Shown: positions 45,461 to 54,045 of the stretch, piece after piece
Layout: each line of letters begins with the position of its first letter
Position numbering within the stretch: the stretch's first letter is position 1
Assembly: GCA_965229685.1 (NCBI GenBank)
Contig: OZ245920.1
Location: 1-64,000, forward strand
DNA from: Pacificispira sp033344895
GTDB lineage: Bacteria > Pseudomonadota > Alphaproteobacteria > UBA8366 > Aestuariispiraceae
Length of the DNA stretch: 64,000 nucleotides
Direction of reading: 5' to 3'
Notes under the pieces: generated by a model
Told to the model about the DNA's origin: nothing
Database searches by the model: none
Seen by the model: the letters and a program-made list of their open reading frames with translations, nothing else
Position numbers and translations under genes: made by a program

Positions 45461-46105
45461 TCAGCGCGCCCAGAAGGGTGCGCCGCCCTGAGCCGGCGCC
45501 GAGGCGCCGCCATAGGGGTCGTCGACCATGCGGGAGGTGGGCGCGGCCTGCGCCGTGCCCACGGCGGACGGCGCGGTGGGCGCGGTGGGCGCGCCACCCA
45601 TGATCGAGACATACTCCGCGTGATCGGGGCCGATCGCGGCCTTGATGACGTTACGGCCGCTGTCGTCGGGGTTGTCGCGGTCCTTCTCGATTCCGATCTT
45701 GGCCACGAAGTCGAGGCCGTTCAGGTCGCCGAGGCTGCGGATTTTCCGCGCTACGCAGGCTCCCTCCGACTGGTCGCCCGCCTTGATGCCGCGCGCCGAT
45801 TCCAGGATGCCGCGGATCAGGGCCCGGCCCCGGTTGGCGTAGGTGTCGTCGCCGCGTTCGTTGACGCTCTTCCCCTTGAAGCCGATGCGCGTGTAGATGC
45901 GCCGCCGGACATAGGGGCCGTCGAGCACCACCGCCTCGGTGTTCAAATAGAGCGCCGTGCTCGTGCGGCTCTGGGTGAGCCAGCCCTCAGGCCCGGCGCC
46001 GCCGGGACGGATCGTCAGGGACACCTTGGCGAGCGTGTTCGCCGGGATGAGATCGAATGCGGCGTCCTGGCCGTCGGCGCCGTTGAAATCCATGTTGTCC
46101 GACAT
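45461..46105 (-). CDS. Phage protein of unknown function, possible single-strand-binding partner
   Basis: 214 residues. It begins with SDNMDFNGADGQDAAF and has a beta-rich middle (ALYLNTEAVVLDGPYVRRRI, KAAIGPDHAEYVSIMG) and an Ala/Pro/Thr-rich flexible tail. Sak4-type recombinases are often paired with a single-strand-binding protein; the position directly after the Sak4-like gene (4-base gap) suggests that role, but no OB-fold motif is unambiguous. Confidence 0.6.
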   Translation of the reverse strand: MSDNMDFNGADGQDAAFDLIPANTLAKVSLTIRPGGAGPEGWLTQSRTSTALYLNTEAVVLDGPYVRRRIYTRIGFKGKSVNERGDDTYANRGRALIRGILESARGIKAGDQSEGACVARKIRSLGDLNGLDFVAKIGIEKDRDNPDDSGRNVIKAAIGPDHAEYVSIMGGAPTAPTAPSAVGTAQAAPTSRMVDDPYGGASAPAQGGAPFWAR

Positions 46106-46109
46106 GGGG

Positions 46110-47009
46110 TCAAGCTCCTTTCGTCATGGAATGGGATTGGTCGGCTTCCGTCTCGGGCAGCCGGAAATCGAGGGCGTCCGCCGACGTCGCGCCGTGGCCC
46201 GTGCGAATCTTCGCAATCAGGCGGCCGAGATGGGCCTGCTCGATCATGGCCAGCCGGCCGCTGCGGTCCTTGGCGGGGAACCCGAAGTCGTTGATCGTGG
46301 TGCACACGAAGGCGCGGTACGGGGCGCCGTCTGCAGGACGGATCTCGGCGAGCGTGATCACCTCGTCGACGATGCCCGGCAGTTCGAGGCCGGTCTTCGA
46401 CCCCTCGATCTGCATGGCGAAGTACGGCTTGCCGAAATCGTCGATCTTCCGGTCGAGCAGACCGACCAGCCAGATGTTCTTGTGCGGCGTGTGCTGGAGG
46501 TGGGTCAGCCAGCCGATCATCTCCTGACCGAGCAGCCCGTAGGCGCCGCGCAGGTCGAGCTTGCCGCTGCGATCGGACTGCGCCTGAGGCTGCCCCTTGC
46601 ACCACTGCATGCAGATGCGGGACGCGACCGAGATGCTGTCGACGAAGACGGTCTCGTACTTGTCCAACACGGTCGGGGCGCCGAAGGCAGCGCAGACGCG
46701 CTCGTAGTCGCGGTGGCTGTACGACTGGTCGTCGCGCATGGCGGGGTTGGGGCCGCCGATCCAGCAGGCGAGGTCGCGGGCGCGTTCCCAATCGCGGATC
46801 CGGATCTCGTCGCCGGGCCAGCCCTGGACGGCAAGCTCGCCAGCCTCGAGGTTGAGGAACAGGGTGCGTTCGGGGTCGAGCGTCCAGAGCTGGCTGGTCT
46901 TGCCGATGCCGGAGATACCGGTGAGCACCCCCTTGATGCCGCGGATCTCCTTCAAGCGTTCGTCGGCGGTAATGATCCTGAGCGGAGCAGGCGTATAGGG
47001 CGCGCTCAT
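46110..47009 (-). CDS. Sak4-like phage recombinase ATPase
   Basis: 299 residues from the ATG overlapping the upstream gene; the longer frame is rejected. The RecA-like ATPase core is visible: Walker A GISGIGKT (31-38), Walker B ETVFVDSIS (about 119-127), and later WLVGLLDRKIDDFGKPYF with AMQIEGSKTGLELPGIVDEV. These are the features of phage Sak4/annealing-type ATPases. It would act in phage single-strand annealing and recombination. Confidence 0.78.
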   Translation of the reverse strand: MSAPYTPAPLRIITADERLKEIRGIKGVLTGISGIGKTSQLWTLDPERTLFLNLEAGELAVQGWPGDEIRIRDWERARDLACWIGGPNPAMRDDQSYSHRDYERVCAAFGAPTVLDKYETVFVDSISVASRICMQWCKGQPQAQSDRSGKLDLRGAYGLLGQEMIGWLTHLQHTPHKNIWLVGLLDRKIDDFGKPYFAMQIEGSKTGLELPGIVDEVITLAEIRPADGAPYRAFVCTTINDFGFPAKDRSGRLAMIEQAHLGRLIAKIRTGHGATSADALDFRLPETEADQSHSMTKGA

Positions 47010-47296
47010 TTGCGCGCCTCCATCTCGCGGGCGGCGGCCGAGATCGCTGTGTCCGCGCCGGCGGCGCCCTGATTGCGCGCCATCGACACCACTTCCTCCA
47101 GCGCGCAGATGGTCCGCGTGAGGTCGGAACGCTCGCGGTTCAACGGCAGCAGCGCGAAAGCGATGTCGTCGATGGTGGCCTGCTCGATCGGCACCGTGAG
47201 CGCCGGCGTGTCGCCGCGGGCCGGTACCGAGATTGAGTCGGGGATGGCGCCCAGCCAGGTCGACTCGCGCAGGCGTTTCAGGGGGGACTTGAACAT
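47006..47296 (-). CDS. Small phage protein of unknown function
   Basis: 96 residues from the ATG with AAGGAG eight bases upstream. It overlaps the next start (ATGA). It is mostly helical (TIDDIAFALLPLNRERSDLTRT, ALEEVVSMARNQGA) with a short basic start (FKSPLKRLRE). No family is recognised. It belongs to the recombination operon by position. Confidence 0.6.
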   Translation of the reverse strand: MFKSPLKRLRESTWLGAIPDSISVPARGDTPALTVPIEQATIDDIAFALLPLNRERSDLTRTICALEEVVSMARNQGAAGADTAISAAAREMEARK

Positions 47297-47449
47297 CGGG
47301 ATGCTCCTTTCCGTCCTGCCCAGGGGTCGTCGCGATGAAGCTGCTGCCGGGCCCGACGCCGCCCTGGAGCTTGCGGTCGGGGTGTTTCCCGAAGGGTTTT
47401 GCATTCCCCCGAAGGCCCGGCATGAATTCGCTTGATTGCCTGCCGTCAC

Positions 47450-48064
47450 TTACCGGTGGGCGACCGCGATTGTCGGGACCGGCTCGAAATACTCGGCGAG
47501 ACCGAGGTCCATGGCGGTCCGGCGGATGGCCGCGAGGTGCTGGTAGACGGTGCTTCGGTGGAGCCCCAGCTCACGCGCCGCTTCGGCGACCGAGAGGTGG
47601 GAGACGGCGATCGCGATCTGCCGCGCTGTCGGGCAGAGCCTTGCCAGGAGCTTTGCGATGTCGCCCCGCAGACCCGGCCCGTGCATCTGTGCGAGATCCT
47701 CGCACGCATGAAGCGCCGCGCTCTCCGGCAGTACATCGGCGAGGGTGAGATCGCCGTCTACGTCGTCGCCGGCGCCGATCGGCATATCCAGCGACTGCAT
47801 CGTGCGCTCGGCACGGCTCGCCTGCCTCGCGCTGGCGAGGCTGGCGATGCGGTTGGCGACGACGCGGTCGGCGAAGGTCTCGAAAGACGCCTTGGCGGGG
47901 TCGTAGTTCGGCGCCCGGCGGATGAGGTCGAGCCTGAGTTCCTGCTCAATGTCCTCGACGTCCATGCCCGGCACGACGTTCGATCGTGCCAGCCGTGCGG
48001 AACGGATGCTGATGTTGCGGGAGATACGGGAATTGGGGCTGGTAAGCTCCTGAAGCTGCTCCAT
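47450..48064 (-). CDS. Sigma-70-like factor heading the phage recombination operon
   Basis: 204 residues from the ATG; an upstream ATG 17 codons earlier has no clear support. Region 2 is visible (VEDIEQELRLDLIRRAPNYD, then ASFETFADRVVANRIASLASARQA) and region 4 as ICAVSHLSVAEAARELGLHRSTVYQHLAAI. The size fits an extracytoplasmic-function-type sigma factor. It is the promoter-proximal gene of the leftward operon. It could direct phage-specific transcription or be a regulator of the same fold. Confidence 0.75.
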   Translation of the reverse strand: MEQLQELTSPNSRISRNISIRSARLARSNVVPGMDVEDIEQELRLDLIRRAPNYDPAKASFETFADRVVANRIASLASARQASRAERTMQSLDMPIGAGDDVDGDLTLADVLPESAALHACEDLAQMHGPGLRGDIAKLLARLCPTARQIAIAVSHLSVAEAARELGLHRSTVYQHLAAIRRTAMDLGLAEYFEPVPTIAVAHR

Positions 48065-48157
48065 GGTTTTCGCCTTCGTCCAGGTGGACGGGCACGCGGC
48101 CCGAGTACCCGGCACCGGCGAAAATTCGTCGGCGAGGCGGTTGGAGCGGTATCAGCG

Positions 48158-48197
48158 CAAAGAAAAACCGCTGAGAACCCGGAGGCCTCAGCGGTTT
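48158..48197 (-). terminator. Terminator of the leftward two-gene cassette
   Basis: Perfect 11-bp stem: AAACCGCTGAG (48165-48175) and CTCAGCGGTTT (48187-48197). On the minus strand it is followed by TTTCTTTG, the hallmark of an intrinsic terminator. It lies just after the 48226 gene stop and before the sigma-like gene, so the cassette is insulated. Confidence 0.85.
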
Positions 48198-48225
48198 GGT
48201 GGGCGAAAATTTTTTCGAAGTTTTT

Positions 48226-49332
48226 TCAGTCGGACTCAGCGAAATTTCGTCGGGACTGCCCCTGCTTGCCTTGTTGGAGATCGTTGGCGTTGATCACGAA
48301 GCGGGCGACATAGTCACCCCTTTCGGTCGGGATCGGCTCGTCCGAGATCCCGAAGGCCTGTCGCAGCGCCTTCGAAAGCGCCTGCTTCTGCTTCTGGTGC
48401 TTGCTCGTGTCCTCGCCGTTCGCGGGATGCACTGGCAGACGGCCGGAACGGGATGCCAGGAGCTTCAGGTAGAGCCACTGCTTCGTGGCCTTGCCGCTCT
48501 TGCCGTTCTTCATGCCCAGCGCATCGGGTTCGAACCTGCGTGTCTCGCCGCGGAAGCTCACATTGATGACCTCGTCGGCGATGAACCGGATGCCGATTTC
48601 CTCCCATCGCGCATCGGGCGGCAGCTGCCACGCGAGGTTGGACGGACTCGTGCTGGAGGAGGCCTCGACTCGGGCACGGAGATCGGAAAACAGGGTTTCG
48701 GGCGGCTGCGCCGATTCCAGGCTCCCTTGATCGTTCACCACGAGAAGATCGCTCAAGGCGAACAGCGTGACGTCGGACCTTTGCAGGTTCCCGACGACGC
48801 TTGCCGGCAGCGAGGCGTTGGTAGGTGTCAGGACAAGCTTGGGGCCCGGGAGACCGATGATGTCGTCGAAGGGGGCCGCATCGTCCGTCGGCGCAGGACC
48901 CGGAATGGTCAAGAAGACAGGGAACCCGCGACCGGCGAAGACGCCGTGCGAGCCGATTCTGAACGCCTTCTGGCGTTCGAACTTGGCGGGGATGCTGAGA
49001 GCGAGGGCGGAGGCCACTGCGGTGGCAAATCCCGTCCGATCGAGACCGAGGATGGCGATGTCGTCCCGGCTGAGGTCGAGGTCCGCGCATGCTTTCGGGC
49101 TGTCGCCACAGATCGCCCGTATGGAGCTGTCGTCATGCCGGACGACCTTGCGCGGACATCCCTCGCCTCCGGGAGACGGGCAAGCGATGCTGGTGGCCAG
49201 GGTTCCGGTCGACGTCAGGAACCGAGAGACGACGTCGAATTCGCTGCCTAGGATCGCCTGCCATTCGCGCCGGTCCGTCGCGGCGTCCGCGAGATCGTCA
49301 AGCGCTTGCCAGAACTTTGGTATCTGCATCAT
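48226..49332 (-). CDS. Unknown cargo protein of a prophage cassette, downstream gene
   Basis: 368 residues with no recognised family. The N-terminus is PKFWQALDDLADAATDRREW. The centre has LDLSRDDIAILGLDRTGFATAV and a Cys pair region (CPSPGGEGCPRKV). The C-terminal 150 residues (RWEEIGIRFIADEVINVSFRG, then KQWLYLKLLASRSGRLP) look like a folded domain with a possible winged-helix-like tail (RRNFAESD end, polar). It overlaps the upstream gene by 35 bases and ends at a strong terminator. Together with that gene it forms a separate unit inside the prophage. Confidence 0.7.
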   Translation of the reverse strand: MMQIPKFWQALDDLADAATDRREWQAILGSEFDVVSRFLTSTGTLATSIACPSPGGEGCPRKVVRHDDSSIRAICGDSPKACADLDLSRDDIAILGLDRTGFATAVASALALSIPAKFERQKAFRIGSHGVFAGRGFPVFLTIPGPAPTDDAAPFDDIIGLPGPKLVLTPTNASLPASVVGNLQRSDVTLFALSDLLVVNDQGSLESAQPPETLFSDLRARVEASSSTSPSNLAWQLPPDARWEEIGIRFIADEVINVSFRGETRRFEPDALGMKNGKSGKATKQWLYLKLLASRSGRLPVHPANGEDTSKHQKQKQALSKALRQAFGISDEPIPTERGDYVARFVINANDLQQGKQGQSRRNFAESD

Positions 49333-50497
49333 CTGCCGCAGCGGCCGGGATAGACCAGAAGCCGCGCGCCTTCAGCCAGCTTTCGATAACCTCCGCGTCC
49401 GACTCCCTTTCGTACCTCGCGATGTTCGCCGGGCGGATCGTCACCGAACGCTCGCGCTTGGTCCCGTCGAAGGCGAATTTGAACGTGGCGTGGGTAAACG
49501 AACCTCCGCTCAACCGCTTCTCCCAGTTGTCGCCGTAGGACTTGAAAAGATCCTCGGACTTTCGGATTTCCAACTCCGCGATCTTGCCCGGCCAGCGCCG
49601 GCCGAACTCGACGAGACGGACGCCCGCCAATCCCTCGATGTCCTCGTGCGCCAGTGCGCCCGGCCCATGTTCCCGCAGAGGATCGAGCGTATAGCGCTCC
49701 GAGCGATCGAAATAGTCCTCGTTGCCGAACAGCACCAAGCCGAATGTCTTCAGGTAGAGCTCCCGCTCGCCCTTGGTTTCGGCGTTGACGGCAACCTCGT
49801 CGGAAGCGCTATCATAGATCAGGACGTCGTGCTTTTGCGGCCGATAGAACGCGATCCCGCTCTCGCCGTCTTCCTGGTGCTTGCCTTCCCTGCGCATAGG
49901 CATGCCGTGGCGGACAAGAAGCCAGATCTTCTCGCCTCGCGGAAAGGCGAAGATGCGACAGCCTCGCCCTCGGCGCTTTGCCTCGAACCAGTTGTCCATT
50001 TGATCCTGCATCGTCTTGGCATCGGCCTCGGAGACGGACGAGATGACGGCTGCCGGTTTCTTGGGCGCCGAGCCTGCGAAGTACATGAAATTGGAGCGCT
50101 TCAACGCGACCGTCTCGGCGTGCTGGCGCTGCAGCAGCATTGGTTGGGCGAGCCAGATCTGGACGGCGACATCGGCAGCCGACGCTTCGTAATCCTGCTC
50201 GATGTCGATTCCCGCGGCTTCGGCGCGGTCGAGCAGCTCCTCCATCGCCTCGTGCGTGGCGGTCTCATGGACGTAGTAGAGCGCGTTGACCATGTCCTCG
50301 GGCACGGAGGCATCCGGATTCATCAGTATGTGTGCGATATCGCCGAGCGGCATGTCGTCGGTCGAAGCCGACGCAATATCGAGACCGCGGGCCTCAAAGT
50401 AATCCTGCCACTTCCCGAGGAATGTCTTTAGCCGTTCGGGCGAAATGTGTTTCAGGCGATCGGGACTTGTAAAAATTCTCGGATTGAAAGCAGACAT
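49298..50497 (-). CDS. Unknown cargo protein of a prophage cassette, upstream gene
   Basis: 399 residues, first gene of the pair. The N-terminal half is helical (PERLKTFLGKWQDYFEARGL, EEDMVNALYYVHETATHEAMEELLDRAEAAG). The middle (RIFAFPRGEKIWLLVRHGMP, DVLIYDSASDEVAVNAETKG) resembles a beta-rich binding or effector domain. The C-terminus has WEKRLSGGSFTHATFKFAFDG and RSVTIRPANIARYERES. No enzyme motif is certain. It is transcribed away from the packaging genes and has its own upstream gap, as expected for cargo. Confidence 0.7.
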   Translation of the reverse strand: MSAFNPRIFTSPDRLKHISPERLKTFLGKWQDYFEARGLDIASASTDDMPLGDIAHILMNPDASVPEDMVNALYYVHETATHEAMEELLDRAEAAGIDIEQDYEASAADVAVQIWLAQPMLLQRQHAETVALKRSNFMYFAGSAPKKPAAVISSVSEADAKTMQDQMDNWFEAKRRGRGCRIFAFPRGEKIWLLVRHGMPMRREGKHQEDGESGIAFYRPQKHDVLIYDSASDEVAVNAETKGERELYLKTFGLVLFGNEDYFDRSERYTLDPLREHGPGALAHEDIEGLAGVRLVEFGRRWPGKIAELEIRKSEDLFKSYGDNWEKRLSGGSFTHATFKFAFDGTKRERSVTIRPANIARYERESDAEVIESWLKARGFWSIPAAAADDADTKVLASA

Positions 50498-50730
50498 CGG
50501 CGTCGGTTCTCCAGCAATTGCCGTCGAGTTGCAAAATTAGGCAGGCACTTCTCCCGCTACAAGAATCAAGTCTACGGGATGGTTGTCCCACCGTCCGACA
50601 GACAGCCCAGCGTCTCGGTATGTGAGGGGGTCAGCTGGAGCTTGCCCCCAATGATACAAAGATTCGCGCGAAAACGCCGCACACCGTCGCCTCCTGATCA
50701 ACTGGATCGCGTGCTCCGGAGGCGATCGAC

Positions 50731-50937
50731 ATGATCGACCCTGACGAGCGCGAGAAGACCGCCCTTCGCCATGCCCTGAAGTTCATGGCGGAGCTGATGG
50801 GCGAGATCGGCTGGGAGAAGCGGCTCAATGAGCTGACAGCCGAGGATGCGGCGGCGCTCGCCGAATCGGCGGTCGATGGCTTCCAGGAGGCGATGCGCGC
50901 GAGCGCCGACCGGCCCGATCAGGACGTGCCGTTCTGA
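50731..50937 (+). CDS. Small phage protein preceding the Cas4-like nuclease
   Basis: 68 residues from an ATG with GGAGG eight bases upstream. It is helical and acidic (REKTALRHALKFMAELMGEIG, LTAEDAAALAESAVDGFQEAM), ending DQDVPF. The TGATG junction shows coupling to the nuclease gene. It is of the small hypothetical type found beside phage exonucleases, with no assigned role. Confidence 0.7.
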   Translation: MIDPDEREKTALRHALKFMAELMGEIGWEKRLNELTAEDAAALAESAVDGFQEAMRASADRPDQDVPF

Positions 50938-51683
50938 TGGAGGCGATGCTCGACTTCAATCACCGGGAAAAGCCGCCTTCCTTCGCCGATGGCGTCAATG
51001 CGCTGATCGACAAAGCGCTGGTTGCGGAACAGGCGTCTCGCCCCGAACGGGATTATCTCGGCGGAAGTCGGCTCGGGGATCCGTGCCAGCGGCGCCTCCA
51101 GTACGAATACGTCAAGGCGCCGAAGGACGAGGACGCCGATTTCAACGGTCAGTCGCTCCGCATCTTCGCGCTCGGTCACGTGCTTGAGGATCTGGCGATC
51201 GACTGGCTGCGCCGGGCCGGCTTCGACCTGCGTACGCGCGACCGGCATGGAGAGCAGTTCGGCTTCTCGGCGGCGGGCGGGCGCATCCGTGGGCATGCCG
51301 ACGGTGTCGTCGTCGCTGCCCCCAACGGCATGGCGGTTCCCGCGCTGTGGGAGTGTAAGTCCGCCAATGCGAAGAACTGGCGCGAGATCGCGAAACGCGG
51401 CGTGGTCAAGGCGAAGCCGGTCTATGCCGCCCAGATCGCGGTTTATCAGGCCTATCTCGGGCTTACCGAGGCGCCTGCGCTCTTCACCGCCATCAACAAG
51501 GATACATGCGAGATCTGGCATGAGCCGGTGCCGTTCGATGCGGGGCGTGCACAGGCTGCGAGCGACAAGGCGGTTCGCATTCTCCGGGCCTGCGATGCCG
51601 GCGAGTTGCTGCCCCGCCATACGGAAGACCCCGACCATTTCGAGTGCCGGTTCTGCGCCTGGAAGAACAAGTGCTGGTCGTGA
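50937..51683 (+). CDS. Cas4/RecB-like exonuclease with Fe-S cysteines
   Basis: 248 residues. The PD-(D/E)XK core shows His81 (ALGHVLED), Asp122 (GHADGVVV), and Glu139-Cys-Lys141 (LWECKSAN). Four cysteines, 50 (GDPCQRR), 237, 240 and 246 (ECRFCAWKNKC), match the iron-sulfur cluster of Cas4/AddB-type nucleases. It most likely processes DNA ends for phage recombination. It is encoded between the small protein and the primase-helicase in a tight operon with TGATG junctions. Confidence 0.88.
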   Translation: MEAMLDFNHREKPPSFADGVNALIDKALVAEQASRPERDYLGGSRLGDPCQRRLQYEYVKAPKDEDADFNGQSLRIFALGHVLEDLAIDWLRRAGFDLRTRDRHGEQFGFSAAGGRIRGHADGVVVAAPNGMAVPALWECKSANAKNWREIAKRGVVKAKPVYAAQIAVYQAYLGLTEAPALFTAINKDTCEIWHEPVPFDAGRAQAASDKAVRILRACDAGELLPRHTEDPDHFECRFCAWKNKCWS

Positions 51684-54040
51684 TGGAACCGCAATCGACA
51701 CCGGCAGAGCCGGGAGAGGTCGGTCCCGACCTCGACATGATCGCGACCTACACCGAGGTCGTCTTCGGCTATTGCGAACATTGGGCGCCGGTCCGCGCCC
51801 TTGCCGAGAAGGGCAGCCCCGACGCGCCCCCGCATACGCCGTTCCTGGAGGCCGACGCCGACCTCGCGATCAAGATCGGGCAGCAGGCGAATTGGGCGGC
51901 GGCGGCCGGCATGGCGCTTTTCGTCGTGCCCGGCACGGTCCTCGCCCCGGGCGATGCCCGGGCCGAGCATGTCGTCCAGACGCAGGTCGTCCTCGTCGAC
52001 CTCGATCACGGCGACATCGAGGCGAAGCGCGCGCATCTGGAACGCCACCTCGGGCCGCCCACCCTCGTGGTGGCGTCGGGCGGCATCACGCCCGAAGGCG
52101 CGCGAAAGCTTCACCTGTACTGGCGCCTGACGGAGCCGGCGGAGGGCGAGGACATCGCCGGGGTCTGTCGCGCGCGACAGATGATCGCCGCCAAGGTCGG
52201 CGGCGATCGATCCTTCAAATCCGCGCACCAGCCGATTCGCGTTGCCGGCTCCGTCTACGCGAAATCTGGCCAAAGGCGGCTCGTCGAAATCCTCCACCAC
52301 AAGCCGCTCGACTACGAGTTGTCGGACTTGGTGGAGGCCATCATCGCCATGCCGCCGATGGACGGCGCCGATGATCCCGATCTCGACTTCAACGGCGCTG
52401 ATGCCGCGACCGGCGCCGTGCCCGAGCTGTTCGCCCGCCCGATCCGGGAGGGCGGCGTCGACGGCACGACGCGGTTCGACGCGCTCTCCCGCGTGATCGG
52501 CTACTGGATCCGGCGCTGTCGCGAAGGTCATGTCTCCCCGGCCGGCGCCTGGGAGGAAATCAAGTCCTACAACCTCGCGCGCATCGACCCGCCCTGGCCA
52601 GAGGAGCGGCTCCGCAAAGAGGCGGAGCGTCTCTGGAAGCGCGACCTCAGCCGCAATGGCGAGTTCGAGGAAGCCGAGGATCCCGACGCCAAGGACGGCG
52701 GAGACGATGGCGGGGAAGGCCCCATGCCCGTGCGCTTCACCGAGGATGCGCTGGCCACGATATTCGCCGATCGTCACTCCGATCGTTGGCGCTATGTCGC
52801 GGGCTGGGGACAGTGGCTCACCTGGACGGGATCTGTCTGGCGACGGGAAGAGACGCTCCAGGCCTTCGATCTGGCGCGACAGATCTGTCGCGAGGCGGCC
52901 GTGCAGGCCCCGTCCGGGCGCATACGGACCAAGCTGTCGACGGCGGCGACGGTCGCAGCCGTGGAGCGGCTGTCCCGGAGCGATCGTCGGCATGCGAGCA
53001 CCACGGAGATCTGGGATCGCGACCCTTGGCTCCTGAACACGGCCGATGGCGTGATCGATCTGCGCACCGGCGCGCTTGCTCCGCACGACGTCGGCCTGTT
53101 CATGACCAGGATTGCCGCCGCGGCGTCGCACGGCGACTGCCCGACATGGCAGGCGTTCCTCCACACGGTCACCGGCGGGGACGCGGAACTCCAGGCCTAT
53201 CTGCGGCGGGTCGCTGGCTATTGCCTGACCGGCGTTACCACCGAGCACGCGCTGTTCTTCCTCTACGGGACGGGGGCGAACGGCAAGTCGGTCTTCGCCA
53301 ACACGCTGACGGCGATCATGGGCGACTACGCGACCGTCGCGGCGATGGACATGTTCATGGCGACCCACGGCGATCGCCACCCGACCGACATGGCCGGGCT
53401 TCGGGGCGCGCGGATCGTTACCTCCATCGAGACCGAACAGGGGAGCCGCTGGGCCGAGAGCAAGCTCAAGGCCCTGACCGGCGGCGACAAGATCACCGCC
53501 CGCTTCATGCGGCAGGATTTCTTCGAGTTCATCCCGCAGTTCAAGCTCCTCGTCGTCGGCAATCACAAGCCGTCGATCCGGAACGTGGACGAGGCCATGC
53601 GCCGGCGTCTGCACATGGTGCCGTTCACGGTGACGATTCCGCCCTCGAAACGGGATCGCCGCCTGCCCGACCGGCTGTTGGCGGAGCGTGACGGCATCCT
53701 CGCCTGGGCCCTGCAGGGCTGTCTCGAATGGCAGCAGACCGGGTTGAAGCCCCCGGACGCCGTCATGGCGGCGACAGAGGATTACTTCGAGGCCGAGGAC
53801 GCGCTCGGTCGCTGGATCGACGAGTGCTGCCAGACGGGCGCAGCGCACTGGAGCGGCTCGAGTGCGCTCTTCGCCAGCTGGAAGGCATGGGCGGAGGCGA
53901 ACGGCGAGTATGCCGGCTCGATGAAGCGCTTCTCGGAGAACCTCAGCGCGCGTGGGTTCGAAAAACAGAACACCAGCAGGGCCCGCGGATTCCGCGGCCT
54001 GGCCCTGCGCGAGAGCAACGACGAGCTGTTCGAGGGGTGA
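51683..54040 (+). CDS. Primase-helicase (D5/SF3 type)
   Basis: 785 residues from the ATG overlapping the nuclease stop; the upstream extension is rejected. The N-terminal third (residues about 1-330) resembles an archaeo-eukaryotic primase, with VLVDLDHGDIE as its acidic metal motif. The linker is acidic. The C-terminal part has the D5_N region and an SF3 helicase: Walker A GTGANGKS (529-536), IVTSIETEQGS (B region) and LLVVGNHKPSIR (motif C-like). It would prime and unwind at the phage origin. The cluster of 9-bp iterons lies right after it. Confidence 0.88.
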   Translation: MEPQSTPAEPGEVGPDLDMIATYTEVVFGYCEHWAPVRALAEKGSPDAPPHTPFLEADADLAIKIGQQANWAAAAGMALFVVPGTVLAPGDARAEHVVQTQVVLVDLDHGDIEAKRAHLERHLGPPTLVVASGGITPEGARKLHLYWRLTEPAEGEDIAGVCRARQMIAAKVGGDRSFKSAHQPIRVAGSVYAKSGQRRLVEILHHKPLDYELSDLVEAIIAMPPMDGADDPDLDFNGADAATGAVPELFARPIREGGVDGTTRFDALSRVIGYWIRRCREGHVSPAGAWEEIKSYNLARIDPPWPEERLRKEAERLWKRDLSRNGEFEEAEDPDAKDGGDDGGEGPMPVRFTEDALATIFADRHSDRWRYVAGWGQWLTWTGSVWRREETLQAFDLARQICREAAVQAPSGRIRTKLSTAATVAAVERLSRSDRRHASTTEIWDRDPWLLNTADGVIDLRTGALAPHDVGLFMTRIAAAASHGDCPTWQAFLHTVTGGDAELQAYLRRVAGYCLTGVTTEHALFFLYGTGANGKSVFANTLTAIMGDYATVAAMDMFMATHGDRHPTDMAGLRGARIVTSIETEQGSRWAESKLKALTGGDKITARFMRQDFFEFIPQFKLLVVGNHKPSIRNVDEAMRRRLHMVPFTVTIPPSKRDRRLPDRLLAERDGILAWALQGCLEWQQTGLKPPDAVMAATEDYFEAEDALGRWIDECCQTGAAHWSGSSALFASWKAWAEANGEYAGSMKRFSENLSARGFEKQNTSRARGFRGLALRESNDELFEG

Positions 54041-54045
54041 GGCAG

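Noticed and set aside
50540..50620. Promoter for the prophage cassette (minus strand TTGTAG and TAATTT with a 17-base gap)
   Set aside because: Each hexamer matches only about half of the consensus positions, too weak to report as a feature.
50937..51683. CRISPR-Cas locus suggested by the Cas4-like nuclease
   Set aside because: No repeat-spacer array and no other cas gene are present; phage exonucleases of this fold are common.
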